This document shows positions 41,530-49,796 of a stretch of 64,000 nt of DNA, piece by piece. The translations under genes and the position numbers were made by a program. The notes under the pieces are model-generated. The model saw only the letters and a program-made list of their open reading frames with translations, did not search any database and was not told where the DNA came from. The stretch comes from Candidatus Fibrimonadaceae bacterium (lineage in GTDB: Bacteria; Fibrobacterota; Fibrobacteria; Fibrobacterales; Fibrobacteraceae), in contig JAITFP010000072.1 in NCBI GenBank assembly GCA_031281275.1, positions 44,028 through 108,027 of the forward strand, read 5' to 3'. The stretch's first letter is position 1, and every line of letters begins with the position of its first letter.

Positions 41530-42584
41530 CATCATTAAAACAGCAACTTGCAAAAGCCAAAAACGATGCCGAGAAAGCGAAACTCTGCCTTAAAGCGGTT
41601 AAGCAATATGGATGTACGCTTAAATATGTGCCAGAAGAATTCAAGACTGCGGAAATGTGCCTTGAAGCGGTTAAGTGTGATTGCTGTGCGTTTAAATTTG
41701 TACCAAAAAACCTAAAAACAGCCGAATTATGCCTTGAAGCAGTTAAGCGAAACGGTTTTGTGCTTATACACATACCCAAAAAATTCATAACCGCCGAACT
41801 TTGCCTTGAAGCAGTCAAATGCGGCAATGCCTGGGCGGATGCTTTTCATAGTGTGCTTAAATATGTGCCAAAAAAATTTAAAACCCCCGAACTTTGCCTT
41901 GAAGCAATCAAACAGAACTCATTAACACTTGAGAACGATGTAATCCCAAAAGAACTTTTCAACGATATTAACTTCTGCATTGAAGCGGTTAAGCGAAATG
42001 GCTATGCGCTTGAATATGTACCAGAAAAATTCAAGACTGCGAAACTTTGCCTTGAAGCGGTTAAGAAGGAAGGCTTGATACTTGAGTATGTGTCAGAAAA
42101 ATTTAAGACAGCGAAACTCTGTCTTGAAGCAGTGAAACAGAATGGCGAGGCACTTGAATTTGTGCCAAAGAAGTTCAAGACTGTGGAACTCTGCCTTGAA
42201 GCAGTGAAACAAAATGGCTATGCGCTTGAATTTGTGCCAAAAAATTTCAAGACTGCGAAATTCTGTTTTGAAGCGTTTAAGCTCAATGGTTGTGCGTTTA
42301 TATATATACCAAAAGCCCTAATGACAGCGAAAATCTACCTTGAAGCGGTTAAGAAGGTTGGTCGTCTGGCACTTAAATGTGTGCCAAAAAAATTCAAGAC
42401 TCCAGAACTTTGCCTTGCAGCGGTTATGAAACAGGGCAACTCGCTTGAATTTGTACCAGAAAACCTAAAAACATTGGAACTCTGCATTGAAGCGGTCAAA
42501 CGAAACAAAAATGCTTTTGACTATGTGCCAAGAGCTATGCAAAAGGAAGTTAGAAAAGCACTCAAACAAGGAGGCGGAAAATGA
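41526..42584 (+). CDS. DUF4116 repeat protein (about 13 units)
   Basis: 352 residues. N-cap MTSLKQQLAKAKNDAEKAKL, about thirteen units, one with a 10-residue insert (GNAWADAFHSVLKYVPKKF) and one of the VIPKELFNDINFC type. It ends with the cap NAFDYVPRAMQKEVRKALKQ also found at 36307-37671. ATGA overlaps at both ends. Confidence 0.88.
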   Translation: MTSLKQQLAKAKNDAEKAKLCLKAVKQYGCTLKYVPEEFKTAEMCLEAVKCDCCAFKFVPKNLKTAELCLEAVKRNGFVLIHIPKKFITAELCLEAVKCGNAWADAFHSVLKYVPKKFKTPELCLEAIKQNSLTLENDVIPKELFNDINFCIEAVKRNGYALEYVPEKFKTAKLCLEAVKKEGLILEYVSEKFKTAKLCLEAVKQNGEALEFVPKKFKTVELCLEAVKQNGYALEFVPKNFKTAKFCFEAFKLNGCAFIYIPKALMTAKIYLEAVKKVGRLALKCVPKKFKTPELCLAAVMKQGNSLEFVPENLKTLELCIEAVKRNKNAFDYVPRAMQKEVRKALKQGGGK

Positions 42585-43816
42585 CACCCATAGAATACAA
42601 ATTCGCCCTATCCGATGACCCTGCCGAAAAACCGCAGATTTGCCTTGAAGCGGTTAAGCAATGGGGCGGCGTACTCTACTATGTGCCAGAAGAATTTAAA
42701 ACTGCGGAAGTTTGCCTTGAGGCAGTTAAGAATTATGGCGATGCGCTTGCCTCTGTGCCAGAAAAACTCAAGACTACGAAACTCTGCCTTGCAGCGGTTA
42801 AGAACGATGGCAGTGCGCTTGAATATGTACCAGAAAAATTCAGAACTGCGGAAATGTGCCTTGAAGCGGTTAAGAATCATGGCGATGCGCTTGAATATGT
42901 GCCAGAAAATCTCAGAACTGCGGAACTCTGCAATGAAGCTGTTGAGAATTATGGCTATATGACGCTTGTATATGTGCCAGGAGAGTTCAAGACTGCGGAA
43001 TTTTGCCTTGAAGCAATTAAGAAAAGTCCTAGCGGCATTGCGTTTCAAAATGTGCCAAATGCAGTGATTACAACCGAATTCTGCCTTGAAGCAATAAAGT
43101 ACTTTGGCTATGCACTTAAAGACGTGCCAGAAGAATTCAAAACGCCAGAACTCTGCCTTGAAGCGGTTAAGAATGATGGCTATGCAATTCAATTTGTGCC
43201 AGAAAATCTTAAAACCGCCGAAATGTGCTTTGAAGCGGTTAAGTGTGAGTACGATACAGCATTTGAATTTGTGCCAGAAAAATTTAAGACAGCCGAACTT
43301 TGCTTAGAGGCGGTTAAACACGTTGAATATTCGCTTCTCTATGTTCCAGAAGCCCTGAAAACCGCTGAACTTTACCTTGAAGCAATATCTAAAAGAAATG
43401 GCAAAATACTTGAATATGTGCCAGAAGCAATGAATACTGCTGAATTTTGCCTTGAAGCGGTTAAAAGAAACGGCAACGCACTTCAATTTGTGCCAGAAAA
43501 ATTCATAACCGCCGAAATGTGCCTTGAAGCGGTTAAACGCGGCAGCGATAATGAGAATTGGTGGGGTGTGCCTGCGCTTGTGCCTATGGAATTTAGAACT
43601 CCCGAAATTTACCTTGAAGCAATGAAACACGATTCTTTTTTCATACCTTCGCACGAGTTAGTCAATCGTGTAGTTCCAGTAGAACTTTTCAAAGATATTA
43701 ACTTCTGCATAGAAGCAGTTAAACGGGACAGCAGGGCTTTTTATTATGTGCCAAAAGATATGCAAGAGGAAGTTAAAAAGGCGATTGGGCAAGGAGGCAA
43801 ACAAAATGCAAAATAA
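42581..43816 (+). CDS. DUF4116 repeat protein (about 15 units)
   Basis: 411 residues. N-cap MTPIEYKFALSDDPAEKPQI, about fifteen units, several lengthened in the loop (KKSPSGIAFQNVPNAVI; KRGSDNENWWGVPALVPMEF), then VVPVELFKDINFCIEAVK and cap YVPKDMQEEVKKAIGQGGKQ. The last 11 bases overlap the ADP-ribosylglycohydrolase fusion gene, whose ribosome site AAGGAGG lies in this tail. Confidence 0.88.
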   Translation: MTPIEYKFALSDDPAEKPQICLEAVKQWGGVLYYVPEEFKTAEVCLEAVKNYGDALASVPEKLKTTKLCLAAVKNDGSALEYVPEKFRTAEMCLEAVKNHGDALEYVPENLRTAELCNEAVENYGYMTLVYVPGEFKTAEFCLEAIKKSPSGIAFQNVPNAVITTEFCLEAIKYFGYALKDVPEEFKTPELCLEAVKNDGYAIQFVPENLKTAEMCFEAVKCEYDTAFEFVPEKFKTAELCLEAVKHVEYSLLYVPEALKTAELYLEAISKRNGKILEYVPEAMNTAEFCLEAVKRNGNALQFVPEKFITAEMCLEAVKRGSDNENWWGVPALVPMEFRTPEIYLEAMKHDSFFIPSHELVNRVVPVELFKDINFCIEAVKRDSRAFYYVPKDMQEEVKKAIGQGGKQNAK

Positions 43817-46800
43817 ACAAGCAATAATAAGAGAACGCATTATCTCTGCCGTAATTGGCGGTGCTGTGGGCGATGCGCTTGGGGTTCCTGTGGAGTTTGA
43901 GGAAAGGGATAGTTTTAAAGTGGAAGATATGATTGGAGGCGGAACGCACGAACAGCCTGCTGGGAGTTGGTCTGATGACACATCGCTAACCTTGTGCCTA
44001 ATTGAAAACATAATAGAGGGCGGAACACCGGAAACGCTTATGAAAAAGTTTTCCGATTGGGAAGAAAAAAACTATATGACCTCTAATGGCGAATGTTTTG
44101 GCTGCGGACATATCACTTGGGCGGCAATAGAAACTTTTAGAAAAGGAACTCCGGCTGCCGAGTGTGGACAAGCAAAAGAAACCGATAATGGCAACGGCTC
44201 TTTGATGCGCATTGCGCCGCTCGTGTTTTTGAACTTGAAAATCAAAGACTTCAAATCGCGCCTCACAAATGTTGAAAAATATTCAGCCATAACCCACGCA
44301 CACCCACGTGCCGTTTTAGGCTGCATAATCTACACAGAATATTTGCGGCAGCTATGCTTGCTCGCCAAAGACAAAGCAGAAGTTAAATCTGTCAAATACA
44401 AAGCTCTGGCAGCGACCATTAAAATATGCAAAACGGAAATATGCGATGCCAAATACAAAGCCGAATTTCCTCATTATAGGCGTATATTAAGCAGCATAAT
44501 AATAAGCGAGAAAAGAGAGAATATTCAATCCGATGGGTATGTGGTTCATACTCTTGAAGCAGCTTTATGGTGCTTTTTGAAAAACGACAACTTCAAAGAC
44601 ACCGTTCTAACAGCGGTAAATCTGGGAGACGACACCGATACCATAGCGAGCATAGCAGGCACAATGGCTGGAATGTTTTATACTCGTAGTTTTTACGAAG
44701 GAATACCGGAAGAATGGATTGACAAACTGGCAAAAATTGATTTCATAAAAAAATTGTGCTACAAATTTATCCAAACACTTGAACCAAAAAACACCTACGA
44801 GCATTATCTAAAAGAAGTCAAGAAAAATGGCTTTACATTGGAATTTGTGCCAGAAGAATTCAAAACGCCAGAACTCTGCTTTGAAGCGATTAAAGCGGAT
44901 TGCATTTCACTTAGGATAATACCAAAACCGCCAGAAAACTGGAGTGAAGAAGATAATGAGGATATAGATGAAGAGGATATATTTAGTGAGGTTACGGAGT
45001 GTAATACTATGCTTAAATTTGTTCCAGAAGCCCTTAAAACAACCGAACTTTGCCTTGAAGCGGTTAAGCGTGAAAACCAAATGAAAAAAGATAGCTCTAC
45101 GCCAGAAGGATTTGAGGAAGTGAATAAAAACTTGGAATATGTACCGGAAGCAATTAGAAAGGAGGAAACCAGAAAATCAATGGATTTAGATATTCTAATC
45201 AATAAAAATTCTATTATAGAACAAGGGAAAAAAGTCAAAACCGTTGAGCAAGCTCTTAAAGCAGTTGAATATGGCTGGATGCTTGAATATGTGCCAGAAG
45301 AATTTAGAACTGCGGAAGTATGCCTTGAAGCGGTTAAAAATATCCCAGTTGGCAGAACCCTTTTGACTAATGGCAATGCACTCAAATTTGTACCAGAAGC
45401 CTTGAAAACAGCGGAACTTTGCCTTGAAGCGGTTAGAAATTGCAATGGGGGCTTTGTGATTACTGATAATGCACTTGAATATGTACCAGAAGCCTTGAAA
45501 ACTGCGGAATTCTGCCTTGAAGCGGTTAAGCATAATGGCTATGCACTTGGAAATGTGCCAGAAGAATTCAAAACACCAGAACTCTGTCTTGAAGCGGTTA
45601 AGAACAATAGCAAAGCACTTGAATATGTACCAGAAACCTTGAAAACTGCGGAACTCTGCAATATAGCGGTTAAGGATAATGGCTGGGCACTTAGATATGT
45701 AACAGAAAAGTTCAAAACCGCCGAAATGTGCCTTGAAGCGGTTAAGGAATTTGGCGGTGCGCTTGAATATGTGCCAGAAGAACTTAAAACTGCGGAACTC
45801 TGTCTTGAAGCAATTAGACATAGCAAATGTGACATAGACAGTTTTTTGACTACTGGAAATGCACTTGAATTTGTGCCAGAAGCCTTGAAAACTGCGAAAC
45901 TCTGTGACGAAGCGGTTAAAAATAACTGCTGGGCAATAGAATTTGTGCCAAAATCTTTAATGACTGTGAAATTTTGCACCGATGTAATTAAACGAGAAGG
46001 TTATATGCTTAAATATGTGCCAGAAGAATTCATAACGCAAGAACTCTGTATTGAAGCTGTTAAAGATGAAGAGTATGGCGTTCTTGTATTAAAATACGTA
46101 CCAGAAAAATTTAAGACAACGGAACTATATATTGAAATGGTTAAAAATTATGAAAATACCTCATTTCTTCTACATGAATACATACCAGAAAAATCTATGA
46201 CCGCAGAACTTTGGCTTGAAGTGGTTAAAAAAAGAAGCAGTTTTCTTATGGACGTGCCAGAAGAACTCAGGACTTTAGAGATATACATTGAAGCGGTTAA
46301 ACAGGAAGACTGGATTTTTATGCTAGTGCCAGAAAATTTTAAAGTACAGGTTACAAAAGCAACAGGAGTACAACAAGGTGGGACAGCTATATTACACAAC
46401 AAAGAGGAAACTGTTTTGGATAAAGGCAAAAAGGAAATTTTTGAGAAAGAAATTGAGCGAATATGTATTAGGCTAATTGAACTTTGTAAAATAGCCCGAA
46501 GAGAAGGCGTAATAGCTTTGGAGAACTATATAGATAAAGAAAAACTTTCGGAAAAAGCCTTTTTGGAAACTGGCATACAAATGGCAGTAGATGGAACAGA
46601 GAGAGAAATCATAGAAAAATATTTAAACTCTTGGATAGAGGCAAACTGCAATACACGTTACGAAATACTTTTAGCATCAATAATAAAAAGCGGAGTTTTA
46701 TCTATTCATGCAGGAGAGCATCCAAGAATAGCCGAATACAAAATGACAATCTTAATCCCAAGAGAATTAACCCCAGATACTCTCTTGCCAGAGAATGAAA

Positions 46801-46886
46801 AATATTTTAGGCGACCGAATATTGAAACGAAAATACCGTCTAAAAATGATAACCAAGACAAAAAGGAGGCAGAGGAATTATGCTAA
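43806..46886 (+). CDS. ADP-ribosylglycohydrolase - DUF4116 - MotA-like fusion
   Basis: 1026 residues from ATG 43806. Residues 1-335 are a DraG/ARH-type ADP-ribosylglycohydrolase with intact metal sites: GGAVGDALGVPVEF, SWSDDTSLTLC (about 54-64), NGSLMRIAPLVF, AITHAHPRAV and NLGDDTDTIASIAGTMAG (about 272-289). These enzymes remove ADP-ribose from proteins or nucleic acids. About 17 repeat units follow, interrupted at residue 459 by MDLDILINKNSIIEQGKKVK, which is the start sequence of sister genes, so two genes were fused. A MotA-like domain (about 861-985) and tail KNDNQDKKEAEELC end it. It overlaps the next gene by 7 nt. Confidence 0.88.
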   Translation: MQNKQAIIRERIISAVIGGAVGDALGVPVEFEERDSFKVEDMIGGGTHEQPAGSWSDDTSLTLCLIENIIEGGTPETLMKKFSDWEEKNYMTSNGECFGCGHITWAAIETFRKGTPAAECGQAKETDNGNGSLMRIAPLVFLNLKIKDFKSRLTNVEKYSAITHAHPRAVLGCIIYTEYLRQLCLLAKDKAEVKSVKYKALAATIKICKTEICDAKYKAEFPHYRRILSSIIISEKRENIQSDGYVVHTLEAALWCFLKNDNFKDTVLTAVNLGDDTDTIASIAGTMAGMFYTRSFYEGIPEEWIDKLAKIDFIKKLCYKFIQTLEPKNTYEHYLKEVKKNGFTLEFVPEEFKTPELCFEAIKADCISLRIIPKPPENWSEEDNEDIDEEDIFSEVTECNTMLKFVPEALKTTELCLEAVKRENQMKKDSSTPEGFEEVNKNLEYVPEAIRKEETRKSMDLDILINKNSIIEQGKKVKTVEQALKAVEYGWMLEYVPEEFRTAEVCLEAVKNIPVGRTLLTNGNALKFVPEALKTAELCLEAVRNCNGGFVITDNALEYVPEALKTAEFCLEAVKHNGYALGNVPEEFKTPELCLEAVKNNSKALEYVPETLKTAELCNIAVKDNGWALRYVTEKFKTAEMCLEAVKEFGGALEYVPEELKTAELCLEAIRHSKCDIDSFLTTGNALEFVPEALKTAKLCDEAVKNNCWAIEFVPKSLMTVKFCTDVIKREGYMLKYVPEEFITQELCIEAVKDEEYGVLVLKYVPEKFKTTELYIEMVKNYENTSFLLHEYIPEKSMTAELWLEVVKKRSSFLMDVPEELRTLEIYIEAVKQEDWIFMLVPENFKVQVTKATGVQQGGTAILHNKEETVLDKGKKEIFEKEIERICIRLIELCKIARREGVIALENYIDKEKLSEKAFLETGIQMAVDGTEREIIEKYLNSWIEANCNTRYEILLASIIKSGVLSIHAGEHPRIAEYKMTILIPRELTPDTLLPENEKYFRRPNIETKIPSKNDNQDKKEAEELC

Positions 46887-47533
46887 TACTTGGAACTTCA
46901 AAAGATTATTATGATTATGTGGTTAAAGACCGCGGATTGGATTCCTATGTGGTTTTTAACAGAGGCAAAACTCTGGAATTTTCGGATTTTCACGAATGGA
47001 TTATTGAAAATTCACTTGGCAACGCGAATAAAACGTTTGCTTGCTGGTTGTTGCTTGTAGGTTTCAAAGCCTATGTTTTTAAATATAATATTCCTTTACG
47101 GAAAAATACATTTCATTACGCTTACGATATACCAGACAGAAAAATAATCAAACGATGGAAAGACAGAAAAATAGATGTAGAAATAGATAAGCCTATTTAT
47201 GTAGTCACTTGTTACGTATGTGGTACAAAATCTGGTAGAAAATATATAGATTCTGCTACAGGTATTTTTTCAAATGACATATATAGTGTAGATTTCCACA
47301 ATAGAGCGTGGAGAAAAGATAAAAAATACCCATTTTATTTAGAAAATCCAAATTTAAAATTGCTAGGCATTCCAGCTTTGATTTCTGCGGAAGAGATTTG
47401 GGACAATATTTACAACTATCTTTTGCTAAAAAAAGAACCTCCCGAACCCGAACCAGTTCCAGACGAAATTAAACTACACTCACACGGTTTTGACAACGCC
47501 TCATTTAAGGGGAAGTTGAGGAGGAAAAAATGA
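46880..47533 (+). CDS. Uncharacterised protein
   Basis: 217 residues, not recognised. Globular alpha/beta composition; starts MLILGTSKDYYDYVVKDRGL, has YVVTCYVCGTKSGRKYIDS in the middle and HGFDNASFKGKLRRKK at the end. That last phrase resembles the C-terminus of small bacterial hypothetical proteins associated with accessory loci, but I cannot name a family. No signal or membrane segment. Overlaps the upstream gene by 7 nt and the downstream by 4 nt. Confidence 0.7.
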   Translation: MLILGTSKDYYDYVVKDRGLDSYVVFNRGKTLEFSDFHEWIIENSLGNANKTFACWLLLVGFKAYVFKYNIPLRKNTFHYAYDIPDRKIIKRWKDRKIDVEIDKPIYVVTCYVCGTKSGRKYIDSATGIFSNDIYSVDFHNRAWRKDKKYPFYLENPNLKLLGIPALISAEEIWDNIYNYLLLKKEPPEPEPVPDEIKLHSHGFDNASFKGKLRRKK

Positions 47534-47796
47534 AAACAAAAATAGAATTGGAGCAATTAGCATTTAAAATAGCAGCACATCAATATGCTATATATAGATT
47601 AATTAGAGATAAAAATTTATATGATGTAGTAAATGAAGATTTATCGGAAGCAAATTATATAAAGAAACATATAATTAATAATTATGATAATTTGGAGCAA
47701 GAAACTAAGCAAGGTTATGATTATTATGACTGTGATTTTAGCATTGAACAGTTACAAGAAAAGATAATATATTTTATTGAAGCGTTGGATTTGTAG
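47530..47796 (+). CDS. Small uncharacterised acidic helical protein
   Basis: 88 residues, Asp/Glu/Tyr-rich, predicted mostly helical (IELEQLAFKIAAHQYAIYRL; SIEQLQEKIIYFIEALDL). ATGA overlap with the gene before suggests a pair, possibly an immunity-like or partner protein, but nothing in the sequence proves this. Confidence 0.65.
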   Translation: MKTKIELEQLAFKIAAHQYAIYRLIRDKNLYDVVNEDLSEANYIKKHIINNYDNLEQETKQGYDYYDCDFSIEQLQEKIIYFIEALDL

Positions 47797-47814
47797 GAGA
47801 AATGGAGGTTGAAA

Positions 47815-48270
47815 ATGCGTAAATTTATTCAAAACTACAGCATACTTGTATTTCCTGCAATAGTAGGATTTGTAACCTTGCTTTTTGAGCATAAAAAAAC
47901 GGATTTAAGCGTTTTGTATGTAACGTATTTGTGCATCGTGGCTAATTTGATAATTTTAGTTCCGATGCTTAAATTATCAAACGGTAAATTTTGGGCAGTT
48001 CGTTTGATAATCGGATTAGTGGCTATGATTATGTTTTATTTATTTTTCTTCGCAATTTTTTTAATAATACCCTCAATGAGTTGTTCTATTGACGATGCTG
48101 AAAAATTTTTCAATACGATTAAGATGATTTCATTCGGTGTCTTTGTCTGTTTGCTTGGGTTTTGGCAAGCCAACATAGCTGTAATTTTGGCTTTTCTGCT
48201 AAACGATATTTACGCCAAGAAAATAGGTAAAATTATTTGCATAAAAAAGGAGGTTGAAGATGCAGAATAA
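47815..48270 (+). CDS. Small multi-pass membrane protein, paralogue of 57009-57464
   Basis: 151 residues from ATG 47815, with GGAGG 6 nt upstream (TTG 47809 is the alternative). Three or four membrane helices (ILVFPAIVGFVTLLF; LCIVANLIILVPML; LIIGLVAMIMFYLFFFAIF; FGVFVCLLGFWQANIAVILAFLLN). It shares FIQNYSILxFPA at the start and NIAVxLxFLLNDIYAKKI at the end with the gene at 57009. Its final codons contain the ribosome site of the downstream gene, with which it overlaps by 11 nt. Confidence 0.8.
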   Translation: MRKFIQNYSILVFPAIVGFVTLLFEHKKTDLSVLYVTYLCIVANLIILVPMLKLSNGKFWAVRLIIGLVAMIMFYLFFFAIFLIIPSMSCSIDDAEKFFNTIKMISFGVFVCLLGFWQANIAVILAFLLNDIYAKKIGKIICIKKEVEDAE

Positions 48271-49237
48271 ATATGAATCAGCCGTAGAAAAAGCGGCGGT
48301 GGCGGCTTTCAAAAAGGAATACGAGAGAATACACTTTCGTATATGTCTTTTTGCGCAGATGTGCAGAAACGAAGGGCTTTTGTCTGTTAAAAATTGCATA
48401 GACAAGGAAAAGGCTGCGCTTGGAAACCCTTTGGATTATAGTTTGCTTATGGCATTAGACGGAATGGATAGAGCAGTAATAGAAAAGTATTTGGATTCTT
48501 GGATAGAAGCAAATAGTTCCAGCCATTGCGAATACTACGACAAAATATTGTTCTCTGTTATCAAAAATGGAGTTTTAAGCATTCAGTCAGGGCTAAATCC
48601 TCACATAACCGCTAAACTCATAACAGCCCCTGTTCCTATGGAACTTATGCCAGACTGGACTGAATTCTACCCCGAAGGAGTTAAACAGTATGGTTGGATG
48701 CTCAATTACGTACCAGAAGCATTTAGAACAAAAGAACTCTGCTATAATGCAGTTAAAAATAACGGAGATTCACTTAGATACGTACCAGAAAAATTCAAAA
48801 CCAAAGAACTATGCGCCCAAGCAACCGAGCAAAATGGCTGTGCGCTTCAATATGTGCCAGAAGAATTCAAAACGGAAGAATTTTGCCATAAAGCGGTTGA
48901 ACAAGACGGACGTGCGCTTGATTTTGTGCCAAAAGAACTCAAAACGCAAGAACTCTGCCTTAAAGCTGTTAAGCAGTATGGCTATGCGTTGAAATATGTG
49001 CCAGAAGAATTCAAAACGGAAGAATTTTGCCGTAAAGTGATTGAACAAGACGGACGTGCGCTTGAGTTTGTGCCAGAAAAATCCAAGACTGCGGAACTCT
49101 GCCTTGAAGCGGTTAAGCAGAATGAAATTGCGTTTAAATATGTGCCAAAACACTTAAACAATGAAGAGCTTAACGCTGAATTCGTTAAATTTCGCAACCA
49201 ACGATGGAAAAAGGAGGTTGAAGATGGTGCGCTATAA
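48260..49237 (+). CDS. MotA-like domain followed by DUF4116 repeats (about 7 units)
   Basis: 325 residues from ATG 48260. The order of domains is reversed relative to most neighbours: MotA-like domain first (about 1-125: MCRNEGLLSVKNCIDKEK, LLMALDGMDRAVIEKYLDSW, YYDKILFSVIKNGVLSIQ), then seven units, e.g. YVPEKFKTKELCAQATEQNG. The LALE of other copies is LSVK here. Some units use KTEEFCHKAVEQDGRALDF, a distinct repeat subtype also seen at 57454-58848. It overlaps the TPR gene by 14 nt. Confidence 0.82.
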   Translation: MQNKYESAVEKAAVAAFKKEYERIHFRICLFAQMCRNEGLLSVKNCIDKEKAALGNPLDYSLLMALDGMDRAVIEKYLDSWIEANSSSHCEYYDKILFSVIKNGVLSIQSGLNPHITAKLITAPVPMELMPDWTEFYPEGVKQYGWMLNYVPEAFRTKELCYNAVKNNGDSLRYVPEKFKTKELCAQATEQNGCALQYVPEEFKTEEFCHKAVEQDGRALDFVPKELKTQELCLKAVKQYGYALKYVPEEFKTEEFCRKVIEQDGRALEFVPEKSKTAELCLEAVKQNEIAFKYVPKHLNNEELNAEFVKFRNQRWKKEVEDGAL

Positions 49238-49796
49238 CGAGGAAGAGAATAAGGTTGAATTTACCCAAATAGAAATTCTAAGAAGCGAAGCCTTGAAACT
49301 TCGTCATAAAAAGAAAATTGGCTTGGCTATAAAGGCATTAAGCAAAGCCGTTAGCTTAAAAGGAAAAACCGAGGACTACGAAGAAGGTGACGGTGAAGAT
49401 TTAGACGTTGCCGAGTGTTATAGAATCCGAGCCGATATTTATTTTAAGAGAAAAGATTACGACAAAGCAATAGCAGACTATACCGAAGCTGCCAAATTGA
49501 TAAAATGGACAATGGATTACGAAGGCATAGCTCGTTGCTACGAAAAAAAGAAAGACTGGGATGCCGCCATAGTCTTTTACACAAAGGGCATAAGATTTGG
49601 CATACGAAGCGGCGATGGAAGAGCGAACTCTTATCACCATCGCGGAAAAATTTATTTGGAACACAAAAAAAATTATGACAAGGCAATATCAGATTTAAAA
49701 AAAGCCATAAAAGATTGCTGGGATGGAGCCGATTGCAAGTATTGCTTGGAGTGTAAGAAAATGATAGCTGAGGCTATTCGGAGGAAAAATGGGTAA
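49224..49796 (+). CDS. TPR-repeat protein
   Basis: 190 residues from ATG 49224 with AAGGAGG upstream. Four TPR-like helical pairs, e.g. RIRADIYFKRKDYDKAIADY, GIARCYEKKKDWDAAIVFYT and HHRGKIYLEHKKNYDKAISD. TPRs mediate protein contacts. Cys cluster DCKYCLECKK near the end. A related TPR start occurs at 51002. Overlaps the next gene by 8 nt. Confidence 0.85.
   Translation: MVRYNEEENKVEFTQIEILRSEALKLRHKKKIGLAIKALSKAVSLKGKTEDYEEGDGEDLDVAECYRIRADIYFKRKDYDKAIADYTEAAKLIKWTMDYEGIARCYEKKKDWDAAIVFYTKGIRFGIRSGDGRANSYHHRGKIYLEHKKNYDKAISDLKKAIKDCWDGADCKYCLECKKMIAEAIRRKNG

Noticed and set aside
29218..43816. Regular 72-bp DNA periodicity resembling a CRISPR or minisatellite array
   Set aside because: The period is in frame over thousands of bases, codons vary at third positions, and there are no equal-length spacers or cas genes. 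It is coding repeat.
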